Shown one piece after another: positions 28,154 through 37,282 of a stretch of DNA of 64,000 nt. Every line of letters starts with the position of its first letter. Within the stretch, counting starts at the first letter, position 1. The notes under the pieces are model-generated. The model was given only the letters and a program-made list of their open reading frames with translations, did not search any database and had not been told where the DNA came from. Made by a program: the position numbers and the translations under genes. Origin of the DNA: Rhodanobacteraceae bacterium (GTDB lineage: Bacteria > Acidobacteriota > Terriglobia > Terriglobales > Acidobacteriaceae). Location: assembly GCA_903970285.1 (NCBI GenBank), contig CAJCHN010000076.1:27925-91924 (forward strand). Direction: 5' to 3'.

Positions 28154-28483
28154 GCGGCGTCGTCCTTGCGGCGCGGAGCCTCTCCACAAACTCTCAACTG
28201 GATAACTCCAGACTCTTAACTCACGAAATCGCCTTCGTCTCCCCTTGCCGCACCCGATCTGCATTGTTCATGGAGGAAGCCGGTGCGCCGGATAGCTCAA
28301 CATCTCGCATCGGAATAGCTCCCGGCTCGTAGCTCACAATGCGCCCTTCGGCTCGCTCGCCGTACTGGCCCCGCAGGGTAGGATTGTCACTCCCGCAGCC
28401 GGGGCCGCCATCAGTCCTGCGCCGGGAACAACGGCGCCAACAAGCGTCGCAAGGACACTGGAAAGTGCTCTAGAATAGCGTGC
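28154..28483. other. Spacer with AACTC-rich segment
   Basis: About 330 bases without a convincing gene. From 28183 to 28221 the sequence is rich in short words such as CAAACTC, CAACTG, AACTCC and TTAACTC. A similar stretch ends the rsmD frame at 39331-39370. The open minus-strand frame that covers this spacer and the next gene has no signature and is taken as a shadow. Confidence 0.45.
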
Positions 28484-28984
28484 ATGGCAAGCAACACCAA
28501 AAAGCCCACCAGCATCATCGTTGCCTCGACGATCATCGTCGCCGTCGTCGTCTGGCTCGCCTTCGCCGCCGCTGGCGACAACAAGAGCTACTACGTCACC
28601 ATCTCCGAGCTGCAGGGCATGGGCAACAAAGCCTACACCCGCCACCTCCGCGTCGCCGGCAACGTGCAGCCCGGCAGCATCCAGCGCTCCGGCGGCGGCG
28701 CCCACTTCATCCTGCTCGAACAGGGCAAAATCCTGCCCGTCGTCTACCAGGGCGTCGAACCCCCGCCCGACACCTTTAAAGACGACGCCCAGGCCCTGGC
28801 CATCGGGACCTACGGCCGCGATGGCGTCTTCCACGCCACCCAGCTCCAGGCCAAGTGCGCCAGCAAGTACGCACCGGCACCCGGAGCCCGCCCCGGCCAG
28901 CCCGCAACTCCCGCGCCTGCTGCTGCACCAACCCCCGCCGGCGCCACCGCGAAGACGGCCTCGATAGAGCTTCCCCCGCGCTAG
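28484..28984 (+). CDS. ccmE: CcmE-like haem chaperone with CxxxY motif
   Basis: CcmE carries haem on the outer side of the inner membrane during cytochrome c maturation. The 166-residue product has one N-terminal membrane helix (about 9-29), then the CcmE barrel: YYVTISELQGMGN, HLRVAGNVQPGSIQR, HFILLEQGKILPVVYQGVEP and DTFKDDAQALAIGTYG. The haem-binding motif is QAKCASKYAP, so Cys replaces the usual His (HxxxY). CxxxY variants are known in other lineages. A Pro/Ala-rich tail follows. No other ccm genes are adjacent. The ATG start begins MASNTKKPTS. Confidence 0.8.
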   Translation: MASNTKKPTSIIVASTIIVAVVVWLAFAAAGDNKSYYVTISELQGMGNKAYTRHLRVAGNVQPGSIQRSGGGAHFILLEQGKILPVVYQGVEPPPDTFKDDAQALAIGTYGRDGVFHATQLQAKCASKYAPAPGARPGQPATPAPAAAPTPAGATAKTASIELPPR

Positions 28985-29205
28985 TTCTCCCGCGCCGCGT
29001 CGGACGACCGTTCTGTTCAGCCGAAGCGTCCTTCTGCCCCGGCAGCGTTGCGGCATAGGGCAACACGTCCAATTCGTCCCTTGCTTTTGCATAACATCTG
29101 GTGCAAACACCCTCAGCGTAGTGTGTTGAACCAAGGCTAACCCTAGTCGATTGAAGAATATAAGCAACAAACGGGGGAGGGGGTGGGTCAATCCTCGAAT
29201 AAGCC

Positions 29206-30174
29206 TCAGCGCGGCATGTCGCGGTGCGCCGTCTTCACCCGGTACCCCGCCGTTTCCAGCCGCCGCTTCATCTCCTCGGCGATGAAAACCGAGCGGTGCT
29301 GGCCGCCGGTGCAGCCAAACCCCATCGTCAGGTAGCTCTTGCCTTCCTTGATGTAATGCGGCAGCAGGAACTCCAGCAGATCGGTCGTCTTCTCCAGAAA
29401 CTCCCCCGTCTGAGTAAAGCTCTGCACATACTGCGCCACCTTAGGGTGCTTGCCCGTCAGTTCGCGAAACTCCGGCACAAAGTGAGGATTCGGGAGAAAC
29501 CGCACGTCGAAGATCAGGTCCGCATCCGTCGGCACGCCATTCTTGAACCCGAAGCTCATGGACGAGATCGTCAGGTTCCGCTCCGCGCCCTCATGCTCCT
29601 CAAACTGCGAGTTGATGTGCGCCCGCAGCTCGTGCACGTTGAACTTCGTCGTATCCAGCAGGATGTCGGCCACGTTCCGGATCGGATCCAGCCGCTCCCG
29701 CTCCGCCCGAATCGACTCGATCACCGTCTCCTCACGGCCCATCGGATGCGGCCGCCGCGTCTCCGAAAACCGCCGCACCAGCGCCTCTTCGCTCGCCTCC
29801 AGGAACACCACACGAGTGCTCAGCACCCGCCGCACCTTCTTCAGAATCGCCGGAAATCGGTCCAGCCGAATACCTTCCCGTACGTCGATCACCAGCGCCG
29901 CCCGGTCGATCTCCGTAGACTGCCGCACCAGGTCCGCAAATCGCGGGATCAGCTCCAGCGGCAGGTTGTCGACCGAGTAGTACCCCAGATCCTCGAACGC
30001 CTTCAGAGCCGAAGCCTTGCCTGCCCCGCTCATGCCGGTCAGGATCACCAGCTCCCCGCTGGCCGCATGGTCCACCGCGCCCGCATTCTTCCCGCGTTTG
30101 GCTGGCGCCTTCTTCGCGGCCGCGCCGGGCTTCGCCTGCTTTCCTGCCGCCTTGCCCAAGCGCTCGCCTGCCAT
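29206..30174 (-). CDS. rapZ: RapZ/YvcJ-family nucleotide-binding protein
   Basis: RapZ controls amino-sugar synthesis in enterobacteria by steering small RNA decay, and YvcJ is the related ATP/GTP-binding protein. The 322-residue product shows the P-loop region VILTGMSGAGKASALKAFED, then LGYYSVDNLPLELIPRFADL, and near the end GFGCTGGQHRSVFIAEEM and HRDMPR. The P-loop Ser/Thr after GK is Ala here. A Lys/Ala-rich extension of about 35 residues precedes the domain. It is the last gene of the lptB-rpoN-hpf locus, its classic neighbourhood. Confidence 0.92.
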   Translation of the reverse strand: MAGERLGKAAGKQAKPGAAAKKAPAKRGKNAGAVDHAASGELVILTGMSGAGKASALKAFEDLGYYSVDNLPLELIPRFADLVRQSTEIDRAALVIDVREGIRLDRFPAILKKVRRVLSTRVVFLEASEEALVRRFSETRRPHPMGREETVIESIRAERERLDPIRNVADILLDTTKFNVHELRAHINSQFEEHEGAERNLTISSMSFGFKNGVPTDADLIFDVRFLPNPHFVPEFRELTGKHPKVAQYVQSFTQTGEFLEKTTDLLEFLLPHYIKEGKSYLTMGFGCTGGQHRSVFIAEEMKRRLETAGYRVKTAHRDMPR

Positions 30175-30183
30175 GCAGAAATC

Positions 30184-31572
30184 CTAGCACTGCTCGGCTG
30201 TCGCCTCTCCAGCGTGATCCTCAACCCCATCCTGCGTGTCCACATCCTCCGCGCCAACCAGCACAATTCCGCGTCCTCCCGCGCCCTTTGCCGCAGAGGC
30301 AGCGGCCATGGCATCACGCAGCATCGCCTCGCCATTTCGAGAGTCCACATGCGCGACCACGATGCCAATCGTCGCCGAGACAAACGCCCGCTCCCCATGC
30401 ACCTCGATCACCCGCTCGGCCTCCGCCTGCAGGCGCGACGCGAATTGTTCCAGCTCGGGCCGTGACCCCACCTGGTCCCGTAGAAAAGCGAATTTATCGC
30501 CATCCATGTGTCCAAGGGTGTCCCTCGGTCGAACGAACTGTTGCAGCCGATGAGCCACCTCCAGCAGCACCGCATTGCCCGCCGCGTGCCCCAGGGCTTC
30601 GTTCACGCCTCCAAGTCCATCCAGATCGAGCAGCATCACGGCAAATCGGCGCTTCGCATCTCTCCTCATCCGCGACAACATCAGGTCCGTTCGGTTGACG
30701 AACAGAATACGGTTAGCCAGCCCGGTCAGCGGGTCGTGCAGCGGCGACTGCCGGGCGGGCTCCGCCTCCGGCTTCGACCTCTCAATCGGGCGATACACGA
30801 TAAACAGTCCGCCGGCGCCGCTGCCCAGGCGCAGTCGCGACACCATCACATGCACCTCCAGCAGCCTGCCGTCGCGGGTTCGGCGCTGAGTGTCGAACGC
30901 CGAACGTCCCGTCCGCCCCAACTGGTAGCGGATCAGCTCATTCTCATTCAGCTGGCCATCCGGCAGAACCAGGTCATCGAGCACATGTCCCAGGACATCA
31001 TCCAGCGCATAACCGAACATCTGCAGGAATTCGGAGTTCACGCGCACCACGCGGCCTGCATGCGTCACCACCGTCGCTCGGGGCATCGCCTCCAGCAGAT
31101 CCTCGACCCGAGTCTCATAGAGGCCATCCGGGGCGGCGGCTTCCATCATCAGCAGCAGCGTACAGCTCTCGCCCTCAAACTGGATCTCCGTGGCGGCGGC
31201 ACTCACGCGCAGCGAAGCGCCGCCTGCGCCGAGCAATACTCCATCGAAACGCACACGCCGATCCTGCGGCTCCGGTGCGCACACACTGCTCGCCTGCGAG
31301 AGCACCTCTTCGATGCGGACAGGTTTGGCGAAGGGATCGACCACCAGGCCGGTGAGCCGGCGCGCCAGGCGGTTGAGCCCGCTGATGTCACCCGCTCGGA
31401 GAATCACCGCCATGCAGGGGAGAAGTTCAAAGACCGCGGCAGATAGACGACCTGAACACTCGCCGCTCGCACACTCCCCGGCCGAAGCCTCCCTGCCTGA
31501 ACTCTCTCTGTCGGAGAGCCCTTCCTGCCCATGCACGAGCTTCAGCCAGTCCAACCCGCTCATCACGGTCAT
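30184..31572 (-). CDS. PAS-GGDEF protein with degenerate GGDEF motif
   Basis: The 462-residue protein has a PAS domain at about 165-270 (LLEAMPRATVVTHAGRVVRV, then NSEFLQMFGYALDDVLGHVL) and a GGDEF-type domain at about 285-435 (DPLTGLANRILFVNRTD, MLLDLDGLGGVNEALGHAAG). The active-site loop reads GHMDGDKFAFL, so the signature is DGDKF instead of GGDEF, and the usual substrate-binding Asn/Asp positions are altered. It is probably not an active diguanylate cyclase; it could bind GTP or act as a sensor. It lies between hpf and rapZ, where ptsN usually sits. No membrane helix is present. Confidence 0.85.
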   Translation of the reverse strand: MTVMSGLDWLKLVHGQEGLSDRESSGREASAGECASGECSGRLSAAVFELLPCMAVILRAGDISGLNRLARRLTGLVVDPFAKPVRIEEVLSQASSVCAPEPQDRRVRFDGVLLGAGGASLRVSAAATEIQFEGESCTLLLMMEAAAPDGLYETRVEDLLEAMPRATVVTHAGRVVRVNSEFLQMFGYALDDVLGHVLDDLVLPDGQLNENELIRYQLGRTGRSAFDTQRRTRDGRLLEVHVMVSRLRLGSGAGGLFIVYRPIERSKPEAEPARQSPLHDPLTGLANRILFVNRTDLMLSRMRRDAKRRFAVMLLDLDGLGGVNEALGHAAGNAVLLEVAHRLQQFVRPRDTLGHMDGDKFAFLRDQVGSRPELEQFASRLQAEAERVIEVHGERAFVSATIGIVVAHVDSRNGEAMLRDAMAAASAAKGAGGRGIVLVGAEDVDTQDGVEDHAGEATAEQC

Positions 31573-31652
31573 ACCCTCTCATCCGTGCATCATCTTCTTC
31601 CTGAAGCGGATGAGAGGGCAAGACCCTTATGCTCAGAGCGAAAACAGCTCCC

Positions 31653-32030
31653 TCAGCTGGCCGCCGCCGGAGGTGAAAGCACCTCGATCAGAGGCTCTGA
31701 TGAAGCGGGTTTCGCATGCCGCTCCACGGTCATCTTGCGCTCCTTGCGTCGAATCACCTGCTGCTCGATCTTCTTCAGAGCGTCATGCAGCACGGTCAGC
31801 ATGTCGGTGCCTTCACACTCCGCCACCAGCGTCTCCATCGCTGTCTTCAACGTGACTTCCGCAATCTGCCGATACTTGTCTTCGGTCAGAATCACATGCG
31901 CCGAGACCGCTCCGCCCACCATCTGGTCGATGCGCCCCAACTCCGTCTCTGCCAGTTTTCTAATCTTCGGCGTGATATTGGTCCAGCGCGCCGTGTACTC
32001 GATGTTCAGTCCGGTGTTCGATCCAATCAT
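31653..32030 (-). CDS. hpf: Ribosome hibernation promoting factor HPF
   Basis: HPF binds the 30S decoding centre of idle ribosomes and promotes dimers or inactive 70S. The 125 residues show the HPF fold: NIEYTARWTNITPKIRKLAE, then MVGGAVSAHVILTEDKYRQI and MLTVLHDALKKIEQQVIRRK. It is the short type without the long C-terminal dimerisation domain. It follows rpoN, as in many bacteria. The MIGSN start is the first Met; no other is in frame nearby. Confidence 0.92.
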   Translation of the reverse strand: MIGSNTGLNIEYTARWTNITPKIRKLAETELGRIDQMVGGAVSAHVILTEDKYRQIAEVTLKTAMETLVAECEGTDMLTVLHDALKKIEQQVIRRKERKMTVERHAKPASSEPLIEVLSPPAAAS

Positions 32031-32135
32031 TCACAGCACCTCAAACAACTAGGATGCCGTTACATTACTCCACCGTTAGGTGGCGCGTCATGCGGACTCA
32101 GCCAGAAGCCGATCTACGCAGCCGCCTCGATCGCG

Positions 32136-33833
32136 TTAGCGCACCCGCCGCTGATGAGTGCTGGGAATCTGCATGTCCTCGCGATATTTGGCGACGGTTC
32201 TGCGTGTTACGGTGATTCCCTGCGCCTTCAACTCCGCTGCCAGATGATCGTCCGTAAGTGGCTTCCGCGGATCTTCCTCTTCGATCAGCTTCTTCACTTT
32301 GCGTTTGAGCAGAACCAGCGGGAGATCGCCGCCCTCCGGTCCGTTGACGCCCTCTGAAAAGAAGAAGCGCAGCTCATACACGCCCTGTGCGGTATGCACA
32401 TACTTGTTGGCCACGGCGCGACTGACAGTCGAAGGATGCACGCCAATCTCTTCGGCTACCTCTTTGATCATCATTGGTTTGAGCGCCGACTCGCCGCGCT
32501 CGAGAAACTCCGCCTGCCTGCGCACGATCGCCTCGCAGGTCCGCACGATGGTGTTCTTTCTCTGTTCGATATTGCGTAGCAGCTGGATGGCGCTCTTGTA
32601 GCGCTCCTTCACGTACTCGCGGACTTCCTTCTCCGTCTGCTTCTGCTTCAGCATCTTGCGATAACCCTGGTTCAGCCGCAGCGTGGGCATATCCTCTTCA
32701 TTCATCAGGACGACGTACTCCCCATCGCGCTTGACGAAGGCCACGTCCGGTTCGATCAGCCGGGTCTCGCTCACGTTGTAGCGCTGCCCCGGGCGCGGAT
32801 CCAGCGTGCGGATGAATTCAACCGCCGCCTGCACCTCTTCGGCGCTGCGTCCGCAGCTGCGGGTCAGTTCACGCATGTCCTTCTTCTGCAGCAGAGGCAG
32901 GCAGTTTGCCACAATGTGGTTCGCGGTCTGGAAGACATCGAAGGCAGCCGGAGCATCGTCAGCGGATTCAACCGCAGTCATCCCGCGCCGCCGCATCACC
33001 AGCGCGGCCTCGCGCCGCTGGGCGGAAATCTGCAGCAGAAGACATTCCTTCAGGTCGCGCGCCCCCACACCTACCGGATCGAGTTGGTGAATGACGTTGC
33101 GCGCCTCCACCACGGCGCGCAGGCAGACTTCAAATTCCGACAGCAGAGCGGCATCAACAGGCGAGGAGTTGGACGCTCTATCCGCCCACTCTCCCATTAC
33201 AGAACTATTCCCATTCTGACGGCCAGGCTCGACATGCGGCGATGCATGCCCCTTCCACGCTCGCTCAAACGGGATCGGTTCCGGCCGTTTCGCTGCCCGG
33301 AACGCGGCTGCCAGAGCTTCCGCCATCTCTTCGTCGGCCGCTGCGAGGTATCCATTGGGATCCAGGTTGCCGACGATCAACTGCGTCGCCGCGCGCACCT
33401 CATCGGTCAACGTCAACGAGCCCAGTTGCCACAGCAGGTGGTCGCTCAGTGTGCTTGGCTGCGAAAGGAAATGTTCAAACGAAGGCTTGTCGTACTCCTC
33501 GAAGTTCGAGGCTGTCTTGTAGCCGGGATCGAGGTAATCCTGAAAGTAGCTGCCGAAGTCGATCTCGTCGAATGGATCTTTCTCCTCGCGCTTGGCTTCG
33601 ACCGCCACCTCTTCCGCGGTACGTTCGCGGTCGCCTTCCTGGCCACAGCGCTCGTCGAGCGACTCTCCGTTCTCCTCCAACTCTTCAAGAACCGGATTCT
33701 CAATCATCTCGGAGTTGATCATGTCCTTCAACTCAAGCTTGTTCAGCGCGAGCACGCTGACCATCTGCACAAGGCCTGGGGTCAACACCTGCCGTTGCGA
33801 GACCTTCAGATTGAGTTTTGGTTGCAGAAACAC
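32136..33833 (-). CDS. rpoN: RNA polymerase sigma-54 factor RpoN
   Basis: RpoN directs transcription from -24/-12 promoters and needs AAA+ activators. The 565-residue product starts with the Gln/Leu-rich region I (LKVSQRQVLTPGLVQMVSVL), followed by an acidic region II. The core-binding and DNA-binding domains follow, with HTH-like IGVHPSTVSRAVANKYVHT, and the RpoN box TRRTVAKYREDM near the end. It is longer than most (about 480-500) because of an insert around residues 170-240. It is the sigma factor required by the flagellar promoters at 5596 and 14899. Confidence 0.97.
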   Translation of the reverse strand: MFLQPKLNLKVSQRQVLTPGLVQMVSVLALNKLELKDMINSEMIENPVLEELEENGESLDERCGQEGDRERTAEEVAVEAKREEKDPFDEIDFGSYFQDYLDPGYKTASNFEEYDKPSFEHFLSQPSTLSDHLLWQLGSLTLTDEVRAATQLIVGNLDPNGYLAAADEEMAEALAAAFRAAKRPEPIPFERAWKGHASPHVEPGRQNGNSSVMGEWADRASNSSPVDAALLSEFEVCLRAVVEARNVIHQLDPVGVGARDLKECLLLQISAQRREAALVMRRRGMTAVESADDAPAAFDVFQTANHIVANCLPLLQKKDMRELTRSCGRSAEEVQAAVEFIRTLDPRPGQRYNVSETRLIEPDVAFVKRDGEYVVLMNEEDMPTLRLNQGYRKMLKQKQTEKEVREYVKERYKSAIQLLRNIEQRKNTIVRTCEAIVRRQAEFLERGESALKPMMIKEVAEEIGVHPSTVSRAVANKYVHTAQGVYELRFFFSEGVNGPEGGDLPLVLLKRKVKKLIEEEDPRKPLTDDHLAAELKAQGITVTRRTVAKYREDMQIPSTHQRRVR

Positions 33834-34041
33834 TTCAAGCCCCTTCTTATCTGTTCGCTGTTCGCTCCGGAAACCCTGCTCGCACCAAGCTCCGGGCCGC
33901 CAGCAGACTGCGCCAACACCTGGCCAGGAACGTTCTCAGGTCGACTTGAGCCTCAGTCTACACCCGCGAAAAAGTTCATGCACTCCCCCGGACGGTGGCA
34001 GCGGCCCTGACCGGAATGTAGTGGAGCGCGGCTTGTCGCCG

Positions 34042-34760
34042 CTAATCCATGGAGAACTTTTCGCCCAGGTAAACTCTTTTTACCTCTTCATCGCGGCCCA
34101 GTTCACCCGGCGTTCCGGCACGGAAGATCCTGCCCTCGTTGATGATGTAGGCGCGGTCGGTCACACTCAGCGTCTCGCGGACGTTGTGGTCGGTGATCAG
34201 AACGCCGATACCCGATGCCTTCAACTGGAAGATGATCTCCTGCAGATCGAGAACCGCAATGGGATCGATACCGGAAAACGGCTCGTCGAGCAGAATGAAA
34301 GCCGGCTCGATCGCCAGACAGCGGCCGATCTCGACTCGCCGCCGCTCAGCGCATAGCCGCGCGTCCGGCGGACGTGACCCAGATTCAACTGCTCCACAAG
34401 CCGCTCCGTCCGCGCCCGGCGGAGTGCCGGCGCCAGATCCTGCGCTTCCAGCACTGCCAGGAAGTTTTCCTCGACCGTCAGTTTGCGAAAGACACTCGGC
34501 TCCTGCGGCAGGTAGCTGATGCCGTGCTGGCGCGCCCGCAGGTACATGGGCAGACGCGTAATGTCCACGTCATCGGTGAGCACTCTCCCCGCATCCGGCC
34601 GCACCAGTCCGACGATCATGTAGAAGCTGGTGGTCTTGCCGGCACCGTTCGGCCCCAGCAGCCCCACCACCTCGCCCTGCGCGATCTGCAGGCTGACCCC
34701 CCGCACTACCTCGCGTTCGCCGTACGATTTGCCCAGAGCCTCCGTCCGCAACACCCGCAT
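34042..34760 (-). pseudogene. lptB: LPS export ATPase LptB, broken by a 10-base deletion
   Basis: LptB is the ATPase of the LptBFG transporter that drives LPS to the outer membrane. The first part encodes the Walker A (GPNGAGKTT), Q-loop and YALSGGE signature. Then the frame breaks. A second frame continues at once with [20 protein letters not shown] (Walker B) and [19 protein letters not shown], ending in [11 protein letters not shown]. At the break (34336-34350) the expected DNA holds two copies of a 10-base unit (AGCGGCGGCG) but only one is present. Restoring it gives an intact protein of 242 residues, the normal length. LptB is essential, so a sequencing or assembly error, or recent slippage, is likely. 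Confidence 0.85.
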
Positions 34761-34762
34761 TC

Positions 34763-37282
34763 CTACTGCCTCACCCGCGTCTCTGAGCGCAGCCGCCCGG
34801 AGGTCTTTCCGGCATCTCCGCCCAGAATTTCGACGCTATCATCGCCGCTATGGAACCGCAACGCGGTGCCGGTAACGGAACCCTGCGCCTGATCGTCCAC
34901 CCGTGGCGGCACTGCCTTCGTGCCCGTCAGGACAAACAGCCCATCCCCTGTCGTATAGACCAGCCGCTCGCCGGTGCCGCGGCGGCCAGGCTGATCGAGC
35001 ACGACTGAACCTGTGGCGACGATCCGGTCCACACGACCCCCCATGAGGGCAGGCACCGGCCTTCCCGCCTGATCGCCGTGCGCGGGCGAAGGAGCGGACG
35101 CCGCCGCGGACGAAGCAGCGGACGAAAGATAAACCGTCGCGGTGTCCGCGGCGATCAAGCCATTCTGATCCACCATCCGGACGGCACCTTCGAACTCCGC
35201 GGTTCGGGTGCTGTCGGTGTAGACCAGTTCCCGGCTCACCACGCGGACCGGTCCCTCACCGGGCTTGCCATTGCCCCTGCCTGGCGCTCCTGCCTGAGTC
35301 CCTTGCTGGGGCTGCTGCACCAGCAAGGTCCGCACGGTCGCCGCAGACGATCCAGGGTCGCTGTGCGCGAGCAGCCGCCTTTCGTTGCGATAGAAGTCGA
35401 GCACCGGAGCTTCGACCTGCGAGGCGCCCTGCCACAGTCTTGCCGGCGCATGAGCATCGCCGAAGAACTCCGCCAGTCCGGTCGCCTTGTGCGCCACCGC
35501 CCGCGCTGCCAACACGTGCACCGGTTCGCGCGCGACGGTTCGAGCTGAAGCTGTAGCCGCATTCGGACCAGACCCGGCAGCCGGGGCCGTGCTCGCATCC
35601 GCGGCCGGGTCCGACGCCTGCACGTAAGTCACCCGCACCGCGCCGTTGGCGGTGGCATCCCCGGTTGCCCGGTTCACATCCACACGGTCGGCGAACAGCG
35701 CGCTCGACTCATCCTGCACCTCAACCGCACCGGTCAGGTGCACCAGGTTCGCGGCGGCGTCGAACACCGCATCGGCTGCCCGGCCATATTCGATTGAGGG
35801 TGGTCCCGTCCGCTGCACCGCTTCGTGCTCAGTCCGCACCGAACCCCGTTGCTCGGCGCGTTTCGGCTCCAACCTGCCTTGCGCCCCGGGCTGGAAGTCC
35901 ATGTGGAGCGTATCGCCCAGGCTGACGTCCTTGGCTGTCTCTGCGCCTACCGAATTGAAGGCGACCTTCTCCACTCGACTGTGCCCGTTCCCGTCCAAGC
36001 CCGTTAGCTGAGCGGCTTTATCGCCCGCGGCGAAGCTTCCGCGCAGCTGGTCCGCATGGATCTCGGTCGACGTGCGACCCTTGGCGTCATCATCCACCAA
36101 CTTCAGCCGAGCCCCGTCCGGGCCATCCGCCACAGCACTCCGCACCATTGTCGGCTGCGTGCCGACGCCGGCCAGCACAACCTCCAGCCGCGCCGACCGC
36201 AGGTCGCGCTCCGCCGCCGGTGCCTGCGCCAACAGACTCACGCCCCCGGTGAACAGCGCGTGCACCGGCCGGCCTTCGGCGTCGAAAGCAATCTGCGCGT
36301 CCTCGGCTCGCCCATGCTCACGCTGCATCCCTTCGTCGCTGGCGTAGCGGACATTACCCGCGAGGTGCGCCTCGCGAGGCTGTCCCTTCGCTCCCAGTTC
36401 CACGCTCATCCGTTCCGAGTTCACCACGCCGTGCTGATCGCTGGTCAATACGACATCGCCCTGGGCGTCGACCCGCTGCGGATTCCCGCTCCCGTCCGTG
36501 TGCACGACCGCGTGCTGCGCCGCCATACTCTCGGACCCGCGGCTTCCGGCCGAGACATACCGTGCGGACTGCAGGTCGAGGACACTGGTCTGGCGGTCCA
36601 TCTCCGCCCGCGCCGCGGTCAGGACCACCGGCCGGTCGTTGCGTACCCCGCTGATGCGCACGGCGGATTGCAGCACGACCACGCCATCTTTCGCGTCGTA
36701 GCTTGCTCCCACCGCGTTGCCCGCATACCCTCCTGAGCGAAACGCGACCGGCCCATCCGCGGTCGCGACCTGCTGTTTCTGATCGAAGCTGAGTCCGACG
36801 GTCTTTACATGCACCATGCGCGGCTCGGCATCGCCGGCTGCAGTCGGTGCCGCATCCTTGGCCGCCGGCGGCGCCAGATCGATGAACACCTCGCCCTGGG
36901 CAGTCAGAATCTGATTTTTCTGGTTGTACTCGAAGTCCTGCCCGTGGATGTGATCGGTCGGCTCCCCCGCCGGGTTGAAGAGCGTAATCCCCACGTCGTG
37001 CAGCGCGATGGTGCCGCCCGTCCGCTGCACCTCCTTCGATGCATGCACGGTAAAGATCTTGCGGCCCCTGGAGCTCTGGCTGTAGGTGAATGCGTTGCTC
37101 TCCTGCTGAATATCGACGCCCATCCGCCGCGGCAGGCCGGTCAGCCATTGATGGGCGCGAAAGTGCGCCACCAGGATGAATCCGCCTACCACGACGACCA
37201 GCACAAGGGCCACCGTGACCACCACCCAGCGCAGCGTTGCGGTCCCGGTCTGACGCGTCGGAGCCTGTCCTGCCGTGGTCAT
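34763..37282 (-). CDS. Fused LptC-LptA type LPS transport protein
   Basis: The 839-residue product starts with one membrane helix (about 18-41) and an LptC-like periplasmic part (SSRGRKIFTVHASKEVQRTG, GITLFNPAGEPTDHIHGQDF). OstA/LptA-type strands follow throughout, for example NQILTAQGEVFIDL near the start and SRELVYTDSTRTAEFEGAVR and TGSVVLDQPGRRGTGERLVY near the end. It is thus a single protein in place of separate LptC and LptA, forming the periplasmic LPS bridge. It lies 2 bases before lptB and overlaps the M50-like gene. In-between repeats are less conserved. Confidence 0.82.
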   Translation of the reverse strand: MTTAGQAPTRQTGTATLRWVVVTVALVLVVVVGGFILVAHFRAHQWLTGLPRRMGVDIQQESNAFTYSQSSRGRKIFTVHASKEVQRTGGTIALHDVGITLFNPAGEPTDHIHGQDFEYNQKNQILTAQGEVFIDLAPPAAKDAAPTAAGDAEPRMVHVKTVGLSFDQKQQVATADGPVAFRSGGYAGNAVGASYDAKDGVVVLQSAVRISGVRNDRPVVLTAARAEMDRQTSVLDLQSARYVSAGSRGSESMAAQHAVVHTDGSGNPQRVDAQGDVVLTSDQHGVVNSERMSVELGAKGQPREAHLAGNVRYASDEGMQREHGRAEDAQIAFDAEGRPVHALFTGGVSLLAQAPAAERDLRSARLEVVLAGVGTQPTMVRSAVADGPDGARLKLVDDDAKGRTSTEIHADQLRGSFAAGDKAAQLTGLDGNGHSRVEKVAFNSVGAETAKDVSLGDTLHMDFQPGAQGRLEPKRAEQRGSVRTEHEAVQRTGPPSIEYGRAADAVFDAAANLVHLTGAVEVQDESSALFADRVDVNRATGDATANGAVRVTYVQASDPAADASTAPAAGSGPNAATASARTVAREPVHVLAARAVAHKATGLAEFFGDAHAPARLWQGASQVEAPVLDFYRNERRLLAHSDPGSSAATVRTLLVQQPQQGTQAGAPGRGNGKPGEGPVRVVSRELVYTDSTRTAEFEGAVRMVDQNGLIAADTATVYLSSAASSAAASAPSPAHGDQAGRPVPALMGGRVDRIVATGSVVLDQPGRRGTGERLVYTTGDGLFVLTGTKAVPPRVDDQAQGSVTGTALRFHSGDDSVEILGGDAGKTSGRLRSETRVRQ

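Noticed and set aside
28334..29191. Minus-strand open frame of 285 codons over the CcmE gene
   Set aside because: Gly/Ala/Val-rich composition and no motif. The plus-strand CcmE-like gene has a membrane helix, barrel pattern and haem motif.
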